A stretch of DNA of 64,000 bases from Pseudomonas yamanorum (GCF_013386765.1 NZ_JACARE010000003.1:124850-188849), one strand, 5' to 3'. Shown: positions 24,957 through 34,760, counted from the first letter of the stretch. Numbers and translations are program-made. Notes: generated from the letters alone by a model not told the origin.

Positions 24957-27407
24957 ATGTCTCAGGAACCGCTTGTACGAGAAGCAGAGGTAGCCGCATT
25001 TCGCGATGCCGTCTTGACCAAACTTACCTATGCGGTGGGCAAGGACCCCGATCACGCCTTCGACCACGACTGGTTCGAAGCCATTGCACTGGCCGCCCGC
25101 GACCATATGGTCGACCACTGGATGGACCACACGCGGCACATCTACCGCAAGGGGCAGAAGCGGGTCTATTACCTCTCGCTGGAATTCCTGATCGGCCGTC
25201 TGCTTTACGACAGCCTGAGCAACCTCGGCTTGCTGGACGTGGCCCGCGAGGCCATGAGCGAGCTGGGTGTGGACATGGAGCGCATTCGCCTGCTGGAGCC
25301 CGACGCGGCCCTGGGCAACGGTGGCCTTGGCCGACTGGCAGCGTGCTTTATGGAAAGCATGTCGACCCTGGGCATTGCCGGCCACGGTTATGGCATTCGT
25401 TATGAGCACGGCCTGTTCCGTCAGGCGATTGTCGATGGCTGGCAGCAGGAGCAAACCGAACGCTGGCTGGATTTCGGCAACCCCTGGGAGTTCGAACGCG
25501 CCGAGGTGATCTACCCGATTGGCTTTGGCGGCGGCGTGGAAACCCTGCTGGATGCGTCCGGCAAGTCGATCCAGGTCTGGTCGCCGAATGAAACCGTGCG
25601 TGCGGTAGCCTACGACACCCCGGTGGTCGGCTGGCGTGGCGCCAGCGTCAACACCTTGCGCCTGTGGCGTGCCCGGGCCGTGGAAGACCTGCACCTGGAG
25701 CGCTTCAACGCCGGCGACCACCTGGGTGCCGTGGCCGAAGTGGCCCGTGCCGAAAGCATCTCTCGAGTGCTTTACCCGGCCGACAGCACCGAAGCGGGGC
25801 AGGAACTGCGCCTGCGCCAGGAATACTTCTTCGTTTCCGCCTCGCTGCAGGATCTGCTGCGCCGCCACAAGAACATGCACGGCTCGGTACTGAGCCTGGG
25901 CGAACACGCGGCCATCCAGCTCAACGACACGCACCCCTCGATCGCGGTGGCCGAGTTGATGCGCCAGTTGGTGGACCTGCACGACATCCCGTGGGATGCC
26001 GCCTGGGATGTCACCGTCGAAACCCTGTCGTACACCAACCACACCTTGCTTCCCGAGGCGTTGGAGACCTGGCCGGTGGGCTTGATGGAACGCATGCTGC
26101 CGCGGCACATGCAGATCATCTACCTGATCAACGCCCAACATATCGACTCGCTGCGGGCCAAGGGCATCCACGACTTCGACGTGCTGCGTGCGGTGTCGCT
26201 GATCGAGGAAGACAACGGCCGCCGCGTGCGCATGGGCAACCTGGCGTTCCTCGGTTCCCACAGCGTGAACGGCGTGTCCGGCCTGCACACCCAACTGATG
26301 CGCAGCACGGTGTTCTCCGAACTGCACAAGCTCTACCCGGACCGCATCAACAACAAAACCAACGGTATTACCTTCCGCCGCTGGCTGTACCAGGCCAACC
26401 CCAAACTCACCGCGATGCTGGTGGAGGCCCTGGGTCCGGACGTACTGGATAACCCCGAGCAACGCCTGGTGGACCTGGAACCGTTCGCCGAGAAGCAAGC
26501 CTTCCGCAAGGCCTTCGCTGAACAGCGCCTGCACAGCAAGCGGGCACTGGCCGACATCATTCACGAGCGCCTGGGGATTTCGGTCAACCCGGCGGCGATG
26601 TTCGATGTGCAGGTCAAGCGGATCCACGAGTACAAGCGCCAGCTGTTGAACCTGCTGCACACCGTCGCGCTGTACCAGGCGATCCGTGCCGAGCCGGGCA
26701 CCGACTGGGTACCTCGGGTGAAGATCTTCGCCGGCAAGGCGGCGGCCAGCTATCACCAGGCCAAACTGATCATCAAGCTGACCAACGACATCGCCCGTAC
26801 CGTCAACAACGACCCGACGGTGCGCGGGTTGCTCAAGGTGGTGTTCCTGCCCAACTACAACGTCAGCCTGGCGGAAAGCATCATTCCGGCGGCCGACCTG
26901 TCGGAGCAGATTTCCACTGCCGGTTTTGAAGCGTCGGGCACCAGCAACATGAAATTCGGCCTTAACGGTGCGCTCACCATCGGCACCATGGACGGCGCCA
27001 ACGTGGAGATGCACGAGCGGGTGGGCGCCGACCACATGTTCATCTTCGGCCTCAGCGCCCAGCAGGTGGAAGCGCGCAAACACGCCGGTGAGTTCAATGC
27101 CGGGCCGGAAATCGCCGCGTCCCATCGCTTGAACGATGTGCTGCAAGCGATTCGTGGCGGGGTGTTCTCGCCGGATGATCCGGGCCGTTATGCCGGGTTG
27201 GTGGATTCGCTGATCGACTACGACCGCTTCCTGGTCTGTGCCGACTTCGATTCCTACTGGGATGCCCAGTCCCGGGTCGAGGCGCATTGGCACGATTCCA
27301 AGGAATGGTGGCGCTCGGCGGTACTCAATACTGCACGCATGGGCTGGTTCTCGTCGGACCGGACCATCCGCGAGTATGCGACCGAGATCTGGAAAGCGTT
27401 GGACTAG
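24957..27407 (+). CDS. glgP: Glycogen/maltodextrin phosphorylase
   Basis: This 816-residue GT35 enzyme releases glucose-1-phosphate from alpha-1,4-glucans using pyridoxal phosphate. The PLP-lysine motif EASGTSNMKFGLNGALTIG is at residue ~660, and the substrate regions YYLSLEFLIGR, ALGNGGLGRLAACFMES and NDTHPSIAVAELMR are intact. The other glycogen/trehalose genes are not in the window, so the gene stands alone. It is followed by a REP pair and then the DUF2339 gene. Confidence 0.96.
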   Translation: MSQEPLVREAEVAAFRDAVLTKLTYAVGKDPDHAFDHDWFEAIALAARDHMVDHWMDHTRHIYRKGQKRVYYLSLEFLIGRLLYDSLSNLGLLDVAREAMSELGVDMERIRLLEPDAALGNGGLGRLAACFMESMSTLGIAGHGYGIRYEHGLFRQAIVDGWQQEQTERWLDFGNPWEFERAEVIYPIGFGGGVETLLDASGKSIQVWSPNETVRAVAYDTPVVGWRGASVNTLRLWRARAVEDLHLERFNAGDHLGAVAEVARAESISRVLYPADSTEAGQELRLRQEYFFVSASLQDLLRRHKNMHGSVLSLGEHAAIQLNDTHPSIAVAELMRQLVDLHDIPWDAAWDVTVETLSYTNHTLLPEALETWPVGLMERMLPRHMQIIYLINAQHIDSLRAKGIHDFDVLRAVSLIEEDNGRRVRMGNLAFLGSHSVNGVSGLHTQLMRSTVFSELHKLYPDRINNKTNGITFRRWLYQANPKLTAMLVEALGPDVLDNPEQRLVDLEPFAEKQAFRKAFAEQRLHSKRALADIIHERLGISVNPAAMFDVQVKRIHEYKRQLLNLLHTVALYQAIRAEPGTDWVPRVKIFAGKAAASYHQAKLIIKLTNDIARTVNNDPTVRGLLKVVFLPNYNVSLAESIIPAADLSEQISTAGFEASGTSNMKFGLNGALTIGTMDGANVEMHERVGADHMFIFGLSAQQVEARKHAGEFNAGPEIAASHRLNDVLQAIRGGVFSPDDPGRYAGLVDSLIDYDRFLVCADFDSYWDAQSRVEAHWHDSKEWWRSAVLNTARMGWFSSDRTIREYATEIWKALD

Positions 27408-27430
27408 GCACCGCAGATCCCGCTGCTTTG

Positions 27431-27518
27431 TGTGGGAGCTGGCTTGCCTGCGATAGCATCACCCCGGTGTTACTGAGAAACCGCGGAGATTGCATCGCGG
27501 GCAAGCCCGCTCCCACAT
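27431..27518. repeat. REP pair (REPIN)
   Basis: TGTGGGAGCTGGCTTGCCTG and CGGGCAAGCCCGCTCCCACA flank a variable centre between glgP and the DUF2339 gene. Confidence 0.9.
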
Positions 27519-27581
27519 TTGGGTTGTGTCGATATACTAAGCCTCGGTTTGCCCGCTTCGGGCTGCTTAGGGATATCGACC

Positions 27582-30500
27582 ATGCAATGGATTTTCATGC
27601 TGATTGGCCTGGTGCTCGGCTGGACACTCGACGAGTCGTTCAGTGATGCGGGCATTGGTGCGCTCCTCGGTTTGGGCATTGGCCAGGCGATCCGCCTGTC
27701 GATGCTCGCCTCGCGCACGGAGGAGCAAGGCCGTCAGTTGGAGTCTGCCCGCAACGCCCTGAAAGGGGTGGAGCAACGTCTGGCCTTGCTGGAAAGGCCG
27801 GCTGCCGTTGAAACCCCCGAACCTATCCTTGTCGAAGAGCCGCTGCCGGTAACGGCGTCGCCCGAACTCGTCTGGGAATTACCCGCCGAATTGGAACCTG
27901 CGTACGCAACGGTAGCGGCCGAGCCCAGCCAGCCATTGCCGGCTGACGTCTGGAGGGCCGAACCGAGCGACAGCATCCCTGAACAGCCCGCCGCGCCAGC
28001 GGTGCCCCGTGGCCCCAATCTCATCGAGCGCGCCATCAGTGGCGCACGCAACTGGCTGTTCGGTGGCAACACCGTTTTGCGGGTCGGAGTGGTGCTGTTG
28101 TTCCTCGGCCTGGCATTCCTGCTGCGTTATGCCACTGAAGGCATGGTGGTGCCGATCGAGCTGCGTTATGCGGGCGTTGCCGGCTGTGCGCTGGCCTTGC
28201 TGGGCCTGGGCTGGTGGCTGCGGCTGCGCAACAGCAACTACGGGTTGATGCTGCAAGGTACCGGCATCGCCGTGCTGTACCTGACGGTGTTCGCGGCCAT
28301 GCGCCTGCACCCGCTGCTCGATCCCGGTGCCGCCCTCGGTCTGCTGGTGGCGGTCACGGTTTTTTCGGCGATCCTGGCCATTACCCAGGACGCCCTCGGC
28401 CTGGCCTGCGCCGCTGCCCTCGGCGGTTTTGCGGCGCCGATCCTCACGTCCACCGGCGCTGGCAACCATGTGGCGCTGTTCAGCTATTTCGCCCTGCTGA
28501 ACGCGGGCATACTCGCCATCGCCTGGTTCAAGGCCTGGCGCCTGCTCAACCTGATCGGATTCGTCGGCACCTTCGGTATCGGCTTCGCCTGGGGTATGCG
28601 CTCCTACACACCCGAATTGTTGTGGAGCACCGAGCCGTTCCTGATTCTGTTCTTCCTGATGTACCTCTGCATCGGCCTGTTGTTCGCCCGGCGCAAATTG
28701 CTGGAGATGAGCGATGCGCCGCAGGATGACAGCCGTGGCGCGCTGCTGCGCTGGTCGGCGGCCAAGGGCGATTATGTCGACGGCAGCATGCTGTTCGGTC
28801 CGCCGGTGGTGGGCTTCGGGTTGCAGTTTGCGCTGGTGCAGCACCTGGAGTTTGCCGCTGCGTTCAGCGCGCTGGCCCTGGGCATTATCTACATGGGCCT
28901 GGCCCGTTTGCTGAGTGGCGGGCGCGCCTTGCTGCTGGCGGAAACCTGCCTGGCCCTGGGTGTGATCTTCGCCAGCCTGGCGATCCCACTGGGCCTCGAC
29001 GCACGTTGGACCGCAGCGGCCTGGGCGGTGGAAGGCGCCGGGATCTTCTGGCTCGGCCTGCGTCAGCAGCGGCCTCTGGCGCGGGCGTTTGGCTTGCTGT
29101 TGCAAGTCGGCTCGGCGCTGGCGTTCCTCAGCGAGTTGCGGGTTGGCGAAACCAGCCTGTTGGATGGCGCACCGTTGGGGGCGTTGTTGCTGGGCGCGGC
29201 ATTGCTGTTCAGTTTCTCTCAACTGCGCAAAGCCTCGGTTGAACAAGCGGCGAATTGGGAGCGTCGCGGCTTGCCAGTGTTGGCCAGTGTCGGCCTGGGT
29301 TTCTTGTACCTGCTTGCGCCGTTGCTGCTGTTGACCCAAGGCACCGCAATCAGTTGGGCTGTCGCGGGCCTTGCAACCTTGCTGGTGGGCCTGCGCATCG
29401 GCTCGCGTACGTTCCTCTTCACCGCGTTTGCCGTGCAACTGTTGGGTGGCGCGCTGTTCCTGCTGCGCCTGCAGGCGGGTGCTGATTCAAGCGCGGTGTT
29501 CAGTGCCGGCTGGAGCGGGTTGCTCACCGCTTCGCTGATAGGTCTGGCGTTGATCGGCGGCATGCTGCTGGCCGCGCGGGACAGCATGGTGCGCAGCGAT
29601 GTGCGGTTGTTGCGTGGCTTGTCGGTAGTACTGCTGGCCGGGCTGGTGTTGATCAATCTGGCGGTGCTGTTCGTGCTGCCATGGGAGACCGCCAGCGGCG
29701 TGTGGGCGGCCAGTGGCTTGTTGATCATCTGGCTGAGCCTGTATCTGCAACAGCGCGTCAGTTTTGTCTTCGGGTTGTTGCTGCAGGTGATCGGCGGCGC
29801 TTCGTTCCTGATCGCGGTGCCGGACTTGCTCGGGCCGCTGACCAGCGAAGGCCTGCGTCCCCTGGGCCATAGCGGCTTCTGGACGCCGATGGTGCTTGGG
29901 CTGGCGGCGCTGGTCGGTGCCTGGCGTTTGCAGCGTCGGCCGCATGCGCCAGTGTTCGAGGCGTTGAGTCTGCAGCGCTTGTCCGACGTGCTGCTGGTGT
30001 GGGGCGCGGCCTGGTGGACGCTGGCGTTGGTCAGTGAAGTGCTACGTTTTGCGCCCTCGACGCTGCAAGGTACCTGGCTGTTGGCAGTGGCGGCGGTGAG
30101 TGTGGCGATCTGGGCGGTGTTGGCCCTGAGGCTGCAATGGGCGTCGCTGGGCTTGCTGTGCGCGTTGTTGATGCCGGCGGCCGGCGTGGTGTTGCTGGGC
30201 TCATGGGACTCGCGTTATCACCCGGCGGCAAATTTCGCCTGGCTGGCGTGGGCGGCGGTGTTTGCGGTGCACTTCGTTTCGCTGCGGCGCCTGGCCTTGG
30301 TCATCCCGGAAAAAGCCTTGGGCGCCGCCCATGTGCTCGGCTGCTGGATGCTGATTGGCGTGTTGGCGCTGGAGCTGCGCTACGGCCTGTTACTGCTGTC
30401 CGAGGAATACAACGCCTGGCGCTGGCTGGGCTGGGCGATTCTGCCAAGCCTGTACCTGGTGCTGGCCGCTGTGCCGCGCAATTGGCCATGGCCGGTGTCG

Positions 30501-31118
30501 GCGTACCCGCGCGAGTACCGGTTGTATGCCGCGTTGCCGTTGGCGGTGTTGATGCTTGGCTGGTTCTGGCTGGCAAATATCTTCAGCGACGGCACCGCCG
30601 AACCGCTGCCGTATGTGCCGCTGCTTAATCCGCTGGATATTGGATTGCTGTTCGCGCTGCTGGGTGTGTACCTGTGGTCCCGCAGCGCCGCACCCCAGCG
30701 TGGGCCACGCGCCGAACTGATCGCCCAGGCGGTCGCCGGTGTGTCGTTGTTCGCCTTCTTCACCGCCCTGGTGATGCGCACGGCTCACCATTGGGGTGGC
30801 GTGCCGTTCCATCTGGATGCGCTGCTGGAATCGATGCTGGTACAGGCCGGGCTGTCGATCGTCTGGACCCTGATTGCCCTGAGCCTGATGATCGGTGGCC
30901 ATCTGCGTCATCGGCGCGAGGTGTGGCTGATCGGTGCCGTGTTGATCGCGGTGGTGGTCGCCAAATTGTTCTTCGTCGAACTGAGCAACCGCGGCGGGCT
31001 GGCGCGGATCGTATCGTTTATCGGTGTGGGCGGGCTGTTGCTGGTGGTGGGCTATTTCGCCCCGTTGCCGCCCAAGCGTCCCGAGCCGGTGGTTGAATCT
31101 GAAGGAGTGGCCTCTTGA
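27582..31118 (+). CDS. DUF2339 giant polytopic membrane protein
   Basis: This protein has 1178 residues. It starts with a short N-terminal membrane stretch (MQWIFMLIGLVLGW), then a soluble Pro/Glu/Ala-rich region to about residue 165 that includes a short coiled coil (ASRTEEQGRQLESARNALKGVEQRL). From NWLFGGNTVLRVGVVLLFLGLAFLLRYA onward it is almost continuous hydrophobic helices to the C terminus, roughly 25-30 segments. These features identify DUF2339, of unknown function. The stop overlaps the next ATG by one base (TGATG), coupling it to the DUF3999 gene. ATG 27582 is the start before the first hydrophobic stretch. Confidence 0.88.
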   Translation: MQWIFMLIGLVLGWTLDESFSDAGIGALLGLGIGQAIRLSMLASRTEEQGRQLESARNALKGVEQRLALLERPAAVETPEPILVEEPLPVTASPELVWELPAELEPAYATVAAEPSQPLPADVWRAEPSDSIPEQPAAPAVPRGPNLIERAISGARNWLFGGNTVLRVGVVLLFLGLAFLLRYATEGMVVPIELRYAGVAGCALALLGLGWWLRLRNSNYGLMLQGTGIAVLYLTVFAAMRLHPLLDPGAALGLLVAVTVFSAILAITQDALGLACAAALGGFAAPILTSTGAGNHVALFSYFALLNAGILAIAWFKAWRLLNLIGFVGTFGIGFAWGMRSYTPELLWSTEPFLILFFLMYLCIGLLFARRKLLEMSDAPQDDSRGALLRWSAAKGDYVDGSMLFGPPVVGFGLQFALVQHLEFAAAFSALALGIIYMGLARLLSGGRALLLAETCLALGVIFASLAIPLGLDARWTAAAWAVEGAGIFWLGLRQQRPLARAFGLLLQVGSALAFLSELRVGETSLLDGAPLGALLLGAALLFSFSQLRKASVEQAANWERRGLPVLASVGLGFLYLLAPLLLLTQGTAISWAVAGLATLLVGLRIGSRTFLFTAFAVQLLGGALFLLRLQAGADSSAVFSAGWSGLLTASLIGLALIGGMLLAARDSMVRSDVRLLRGLSVVLLAGLVLINLAVLFVLPWETASGVWAASGLLIIWLSLYLQQRVSFVFGLLLQVIGGASFLIAVPDLLGPLTSEGLRPLGHSGFWTPMVLGLAALVGAWRLQRRPHAPVFEALSLQRLSDVLLVWGAAWWTLALVSEVLRFAPSTLQGTWLLAVAAVSVAIWAVLALRLQWASLGLLCALLMPAAGVVLLGSWDSRYHPAANFAWLAWAAVFAVHFVSLRRLALVIPEKALGAAHVLGCWMLIGVLALELRYGLLLLSEEYNAWRWLGWAILPSLYLVLAAVPRNWPWPVSAYPREYRLYAALPLAVLMLGWFWLANIFSDGTAEPLPYVPLLNPLDIGLLFALLGVYLWSRSAAPQRGPRAELIAQAVAGVSLFAFFTALVMRTAHHWGGVPFHLDALLESMLVQAGLSIVWTLIALSLMIGGHLRHRREVWLIGAVLIAVVVAKLFFVELSNRGGLARIVSFIGVGGLLLVVGYFAPLPPKRPEPVVESEGVAS

Positions 31119-32473
31119 TGGGCAAGCTGAGTGTGGTGCTGTTGGGGTTGTGCACAACGTGTTCGGCCTGGGCCCAGGAAACCCCCGCCGACTTCACCAC
31201 GCGGGTGCCGCTGACGGTCAGCGGCGAAGGCCCGTGGTACCGCCTGGAACTGCCGCTGGTGGTGCAGTTGAGCGCCCGTCAGGCTGACCTGAATGACGTG
31301 CGGGTGTTCAACGCCGCCGGCGAGCCCCAGGCTTACGCGCTGGCGCGGCAGTCGGCGCAAAGCACCGAAAGCCGCAGCCTGGCCAACGTGAAGTGGTTTC
31401 CACTGTACGCCGCGGCCGACTCCACTGAGACCGTGCCCAGCGTACGCGTGCAATCCACATCCACGGGCACGCTGGTGCAGGTGCAGCCGCCCAGCCAGTT
31501 GGAGGCCGGCGAAGAAGTCCTGCGCGGCTGGCTGCTCGATGCCAGTGCGATCAAGGCCCCGTTGCAGCAACTGATTCTCGACTGGACCAGCGAACGCGAC
31601 GGCTTCCAGCGTTTCAGCATCGAAGCCAGCGACGACTTGCAGCACTGGCGCTCCTGGGGCGAAGGGCAGGTGGCGCGGCTATCGTTTGCCGACGAGCGCG
31701 TCGAGCAGCATGAAGTGAGTTTGCCGGGGCAATCGGCGCGTTATCTGCGCCTGCTGTGGAAAGGCCAGGCCGCACCGGCGCTGACGTCGGCGCAGTTGGA
31801 AAGCGTCAATGCCCATAGCTTGCCGTTGCCGCTGGTGTGGTCGCAGCCTTTGTCGGGCAGCCGTCTCAAGGCCGGCGAATACAGCTGGCAGTTGCCCAAT
31901 GCGCTGAACGTCGAACGTTTGCGTATTGATTTGAGCCAACCCAACAGCCTCGCGCCAGTCACCTTGTCGGGTCGCCGGGAAAGCAATCAGGCCTGGCAGC
32001 CCTTGAGCAGCGGTTTGCTTTACCGGCTGACGCAGAATGGCCAGGATGTTCTGCAGAACGAATTGCAGTTGCCGGGCCAGGCCGTTGCTCAGCTCAAACT
32101 CGACGTGGACGAGCGCGGCGGCGGTCTCGGTGTGGAGGCACCGGCCTTGAGCTTTGCGGTTCGGGCCACGCAGTTGGTGTTCCTTGCGCGGGGCGAACCA
32201 CCGTTCACTTTGGCGTTGGGCAACCCGTCGGTGAAGGGTGCGAACTTGCCGCTGTCGACGTTGATTCCGGATTACAGCGCCGAGCGCCTCGCGGGGCTTG
32301 GGCAGGCGAAAGTGGCGGGCGAGGCAGTGGTGACTTCGCCTGCGGTTGTGGCCACTGTTGATACCGGGCCGAACTGGAAAAAACTCGGTCTCTGGGCCGT
32401 GCTGCTGCTCGGTGTGGCGGCACTGGGGGCCATGGCCTACAGTTTGCTGCGCAAGCCGCCGGTGGCACGTTAA
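31118..32473 (+). CDS. DUF3999 family protein
   Basis: This 451-residue exported protein has a signal peptide (MGKLSVVLLGLCTTCSAWA), a long beta-rich periplasmic region (residues ~25-410) and a single C-terminal membrane helix (LGLWAVLLLGVAALGAMAYSLL) with a short basic tail. Segments such as PLVVQLSARQADLNDVRVFNAAGEPQAYAL and ARYLRLLWKG fit DUF3999. Its function is unknown. It is translationally coupled to the DUF2339 gene, suggesting one membrane complex with DUF3999 as the periplasmic part. Confidence 0.87.
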   Translation: MGKLSVVLLGLCTTCSAWAQETPADFTTRVPLTVSGEGPWYRLELPLVVQLSARQADLNDVRVFNAAGEPQAYALARQSAQSTESRSLANVKWFPLYAAADSTETVPSVRVQSTSTGTLVQVQPPSQLEAGEEVLRGWLLDASAIKAPLQQLILDWTSERDGFQRFSIEASDDLQHWRSWGEGQVARLSFADERVEQHEVSLPGQSARYLRLLWKGQAAPALTSAQLESVNAHSLPLPLVWSQPLSGSRLKAGEYSWQLPNALNVERLRIDLSQPNSLAPVTLSGRRESNQAWQPLSSGLLYRLTQNGQDVLQNELQLPGQAVAQLKLDVDERGGGLGVEAPALSFAVRATQLVFLARGEPPFTLALGNPSVKGANLPLSTLIPDYSAERLAGLGQAKVAGEAVVTSPAVVATVDTGPNWKKLGLWAVLLLGVAALGAMAYSLLRKPPVAR

Positions 32474-32580
32474 ATAAAGTCCATGAACTCTATTGGGTTT
32501 AAATCCTCTCATATGAGGAAATACGCCCCGACTCGCGTTAAACTGCGCGGGTTTTTAGCCCCCTATTTCCGGAGCCTTCC

Positions 32581-33591
32581 ATGTCCCGCGTTACCCTGAG
32601 TCGCTATTTGATCGAGCAGACCCGCAGCAACAACACGCCTGCCGATCTGCGCTTCCTTATCGAAGTGGTGGCGCGTGCTTGCAAGGAAATCAGCCACGCC
32701 GTCTCCAAAGGCGCGCTGGGTGGTGTCCTGGGCAGCATGGGCACTGAAAACGTACAAGGCGAAGTACAGAAGAAGCTCGACGTGATTTCCAACGAAATCC
32801 TGCTCGAAGCCAACGAATGGGGCGGTCACCTGGCCGGCATGGCGTCCGAAGAAATGGACAATGCCTACCAGATCCCGGGCAAATACCCGAAAGGCGCTTA
32901 CCTGCTGGTATTCGACCCGTTGGACGGTTCTTCGAACATCGACATCAACGCACCGGTCGGCACCATCTTCTCGGTACTGCGTTGCCCGAACGAATACCTG
33001 AGCCAGAACGAAGCGCTGAATGAAAAGGCCTTCCTGCAGCCGGGCACCGAGCAGGTGGCTGCCGGTTACGCGATCTACGGCCCGCAGACCATGCTGGTGC
33101 TGACCCTGGGCGACGGCGTCAAGGGCTTCACCCTGGACCGTGAAATGGGCAGCTTCGTGTTGACCCACGAAGACATCTCCATTCCTGCGACTACCCAGGA
33201 ATTCGCCATCAACATGTCCAACCAGCGTCACTGGGAAGCTCCGGTACAGCGCTACGTGAACGAGTTGATGGAAGGCGAGGAAGGCCCGTTGAAGAAGAAC
33301 TTCAACATGCGTTGGGTGGCTGCGATGGTTGCCGACGTGCACCGCATCCTGACCCGTGGTGGCCTGTTCATGTACCCACGTGACAGCCGCGAGCCGTCCA
33401 AACCGGGCAAACTGCGCCTGATGTACGAAGCCAACCCGATGTCGTTCCTCGTGGAGCAGGCGGGCGGTGCGTCCACCGACGGCCACCAGCGCATCCTCGA
33501 CATCCAGCCTGAAGGCCTGCACCAGCGCGTGGCGGTGTTCCTGGGTTCGAAGGAAGAAGTTGAGCGTGTGACCGGTTACCACAAGGCGTAA
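32581..33591 (+). CDS. fbp: Fructose-1,6-bisphosphatase, class I
   Basis: This 336-residue gluconeogenic enzyme hydrolyses fructose-1,6-bisphosphate. The metal and substrate motifs are present: [21 protein letters not shown] (split by [10 protein letters not shown] and [11 protein letters not shown], near residue 115), [28 protein letters not shown] as GGLFMYP and LRLMYEANP, and GGASTDG. Its length matches the family. CCGGAG lies upstream of ATG 32581. A strong hairpin follows. Confidence 0.97.
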   Translation: MSRVTLSRYLIEQTRSNNTPADLRFLIEVVARACKEISHAVSKGALGGVLGSMGTENVQGEVQKKLDVISNEILLEANEWGGHLAGMASEEMDNAYQIPGKYPKGAYLLVFDPLDGSSNIDINAPVGTIFSVLRCPNEYLSQNEALNEKAFLQPGTEQVAAGYAIYGPQTMLVLTLGDGVKGFTLDREMGSFVLTHEDISIPATTQEFAINMSNQRHWEAPVQRYVNELMEGEEGPLKKNFNMRWVAAMVADVHRILTRGGLFMYPRDSREPSKPGKLRLMYEANPMSFLVEQAGGASTDGHQRILDIQPEGLHQRVAVFLGSKEEVERVTGYHKA

Positions 33592-33606
33592 GTCTTTGCG
33601 GTAAGC

Positions 33607-33645
33607 AAAAAGCCTCGAATGCTTTCAGCAGTTCGGGGCTTTTTT
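33607..33645. terminator. Bidirectional terminator of fbp and the toxin gene
   Basis: AAAAAGCCTCGAA and TTCGGGGCTTTTTT pair with one wobble around a 12-base loop. It lies 15 bases after the fbp stop and 3 bases after the stop of the convergent toxin gene, with T-rich sequence on both sides. Confidence 0.88.
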
Positions 33646-33647
33646 GT

Positions 33648-33971
33648 TTATTGAATAAGGCTTTTCAGCAGTAACGCCTGAAAGCTTTTCCGTGTATCGG
33701 CAATGATATGGACGTAAACGGTTTTATCTTGGATCTCATAAATGATCCGATTCATCCCGCACACAGTCTGTCCGTAGCGGCCGAGATGGAGCTTTTCAAG
33801 TTCTTCGGGTATGGATCCGGCATAAGGCTGGGTTTCCAGGCGACGAAGAGCTTGCTTCAACGTGTCGTAGGTTTGTTGCCATGACGCTGCAGAGAACTGT
33901 CGGATCAGATAGGACTTAATTTCCTTGAGGTCGTTTTTGGCGGAGTGAAGGATTACAACGTTGAAACTCAT
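33648..33971 (-). CDS. Type II toxin, RelE/ParE superfamily
   Basis: This 107-residue basic protein opens FNVVILHSAKNDLKEIKSYLI and contains GRYGQTVCGMNRIIYEIQDKTVYVHIIADTRKSFQALL, the plasmid-stabilisation/ParE-type fold (read as GMNRIIYEI and VYVHIIADTRKSF). It would act on gyrase or on translated mRNA; which one cannot be told from sequence. It overlaps the antitoxin gene upstream by four bases (ATGA), the classical antitoxin-first arrangement. Confidence 0.85.
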   Translation of the reverse strand: MSFNVVILHSAKNDLKEIKSYLIRQFSAASWQQTYDTLKQALRRLETQPYAGSIPEELEKLHLGRYGQTVCGMNRIIYEIQDKTVYVHIIADTRKSFQALLLKSLIQ

Positions 33972-34240
33972 TGTTCATCGTCCTTGTCCAGTTCCGCGAA
34001 CACGTCCTCCATGTCTTGAAACTGGCCCAATTCAATTTGTCGGCTACCTAAGGCTAGAAGCTTCAACAGGGCCATGGTTTCTGCTTGTTCTTCAAAACTT
34101 TTCACGTCCATCACAACCAGCTTGGCCTCACCATTTTGGGTGATTACCAGTGGCTCACGGCTTTCAGTTAAATTTTTGACGATCTCTGCAGTGTGGCTTT
34201 TCAAGTAGCTGATGGGTTTGATCTGGGATGAGAGTTTCAC
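33968..34240 (-). CDS. Type II antitoxin, Phd/YefM family
   Basis: This 90-residue protein begins KLSSQIKPISYLKSHTAEIV and has NLTESREPLVITQNGEAKLVVM, the Phd/YefM DNA-binding fold, followed by an acidic toxin-binding tail (FQDMEDVFAELDKDDEQ). The start is GTG 34240, with AGGA 7 bases upstream. It would neutralise the overlapping ParE/RelE toxin and repress its own promoter. Lower-GC codons than the flanking genes hint at horizontal acquisition. Confidence 0.87.
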   Translation of the reverse strand: MKLSSQIKPISYLKSHTAEIVKNLTESREPLVITQNGEAKLVVMDVKSFEEQAETMALLKLLALGSRQIELGQFQDMEDVFAELDKDDEQ

Positions 34241-34473
34241 GGGACGATCCTTTCTCGAAGATAGGACTGATTTTAGTCTTTATTTGGTCCTTCGTGACAT
34301 TGCAGTGGTTTATTGCCGCTGTCATCCGACGAAACGCACCCATTTTTTAAGCCCGAATAAAGTCGCTGGATTGAAAAAAGAAATACCACCCCCCATCGGG
34401 AACCAGACACCCCTTTTCCCTTCTAAGCTTCTGGCAGACCCCCAAGCTGCTTCGTCTCTCCAGGAGTTTTTCC
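34241..34473. other. Divergent intergenic region between antitoxin and lipoprotein genes
   Basis: This AT-richer 233-base stretch must hold the promoter of the toxin-antitoxin operon and that of the small lipoprotein. I see no REP element, clear palindrome or other conserved feature in it. Confidence 0.4.
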
Positions 34474-34728
34474 ATGTCGTTACGCCGTCTCGCCCTGTTG
34501 TCGTTTTGCGTGCTTCTGGCCGCTTGCAGCAAGGTCACTCAAGAAAATTACGCAAAACTGTCGGCCGGCATGCCCAAGGCCGAGGTGGAGTCGTTGTTGG
34601 GCAAGCCGACTGATTGTTCTGGCGCGCTGGGTATGTCCAGTTGCACCTGGGGCGATAAAAACAGCTTTATCAGCGTGCAATACGCCGGTGACAAAGTACT
34701 GATTTTTTCCGGGCAAGGCCTGAAGTAA
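34474..34728 (+). CDS. Small BamE/SmpA-like outer-membrane lipoprotein
   Basis: This 84-residue protein has a lipoprotein signal (MSLRRLALLSFCVLLAACSK, Cys18). The mature part contains ENYAKLSAGMPKAEVESLLGKPTDCSG, the pattern of the BamE/OmlA-like or DUF3862 fold (read as KLSAGMPKAEVESLLGKP). It is shorter than BamE and two cysteines (TDCSGALGMSSCTWGD) could form a disulfide. AGGAG lies upstream of the ATG. The lipocalin follows after 32 bases, so the two may be co-transcribed. Confidence 0.75.
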   Translation: MSLRRLALLSFCVLLAACSKVTQENYAKLSAGMPKAEVESLLGKPTDCSGALGMSSCTWGDKNSFISVQYAGDKVLIFSGQGLK

Positions 34729-34760
34729 ACCGGGGCGAAAGCCTGCGGGAGAAAAACAAC

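Noticed and set aside
24921..27293. 790-codon minus-strand frame opposite glgP
   Set aside because: It is the antisense shadow of a GC-rich gene; His/Val/Gln-rich composition and no domain, while glgP on the plus strand is complete.
27879..29438. 519-codon minus-strand frame opposite the DUF2339 gene
   Set aside because: Gln/Arg/His-rich shadow of a membrane protein, typical antisense composition.
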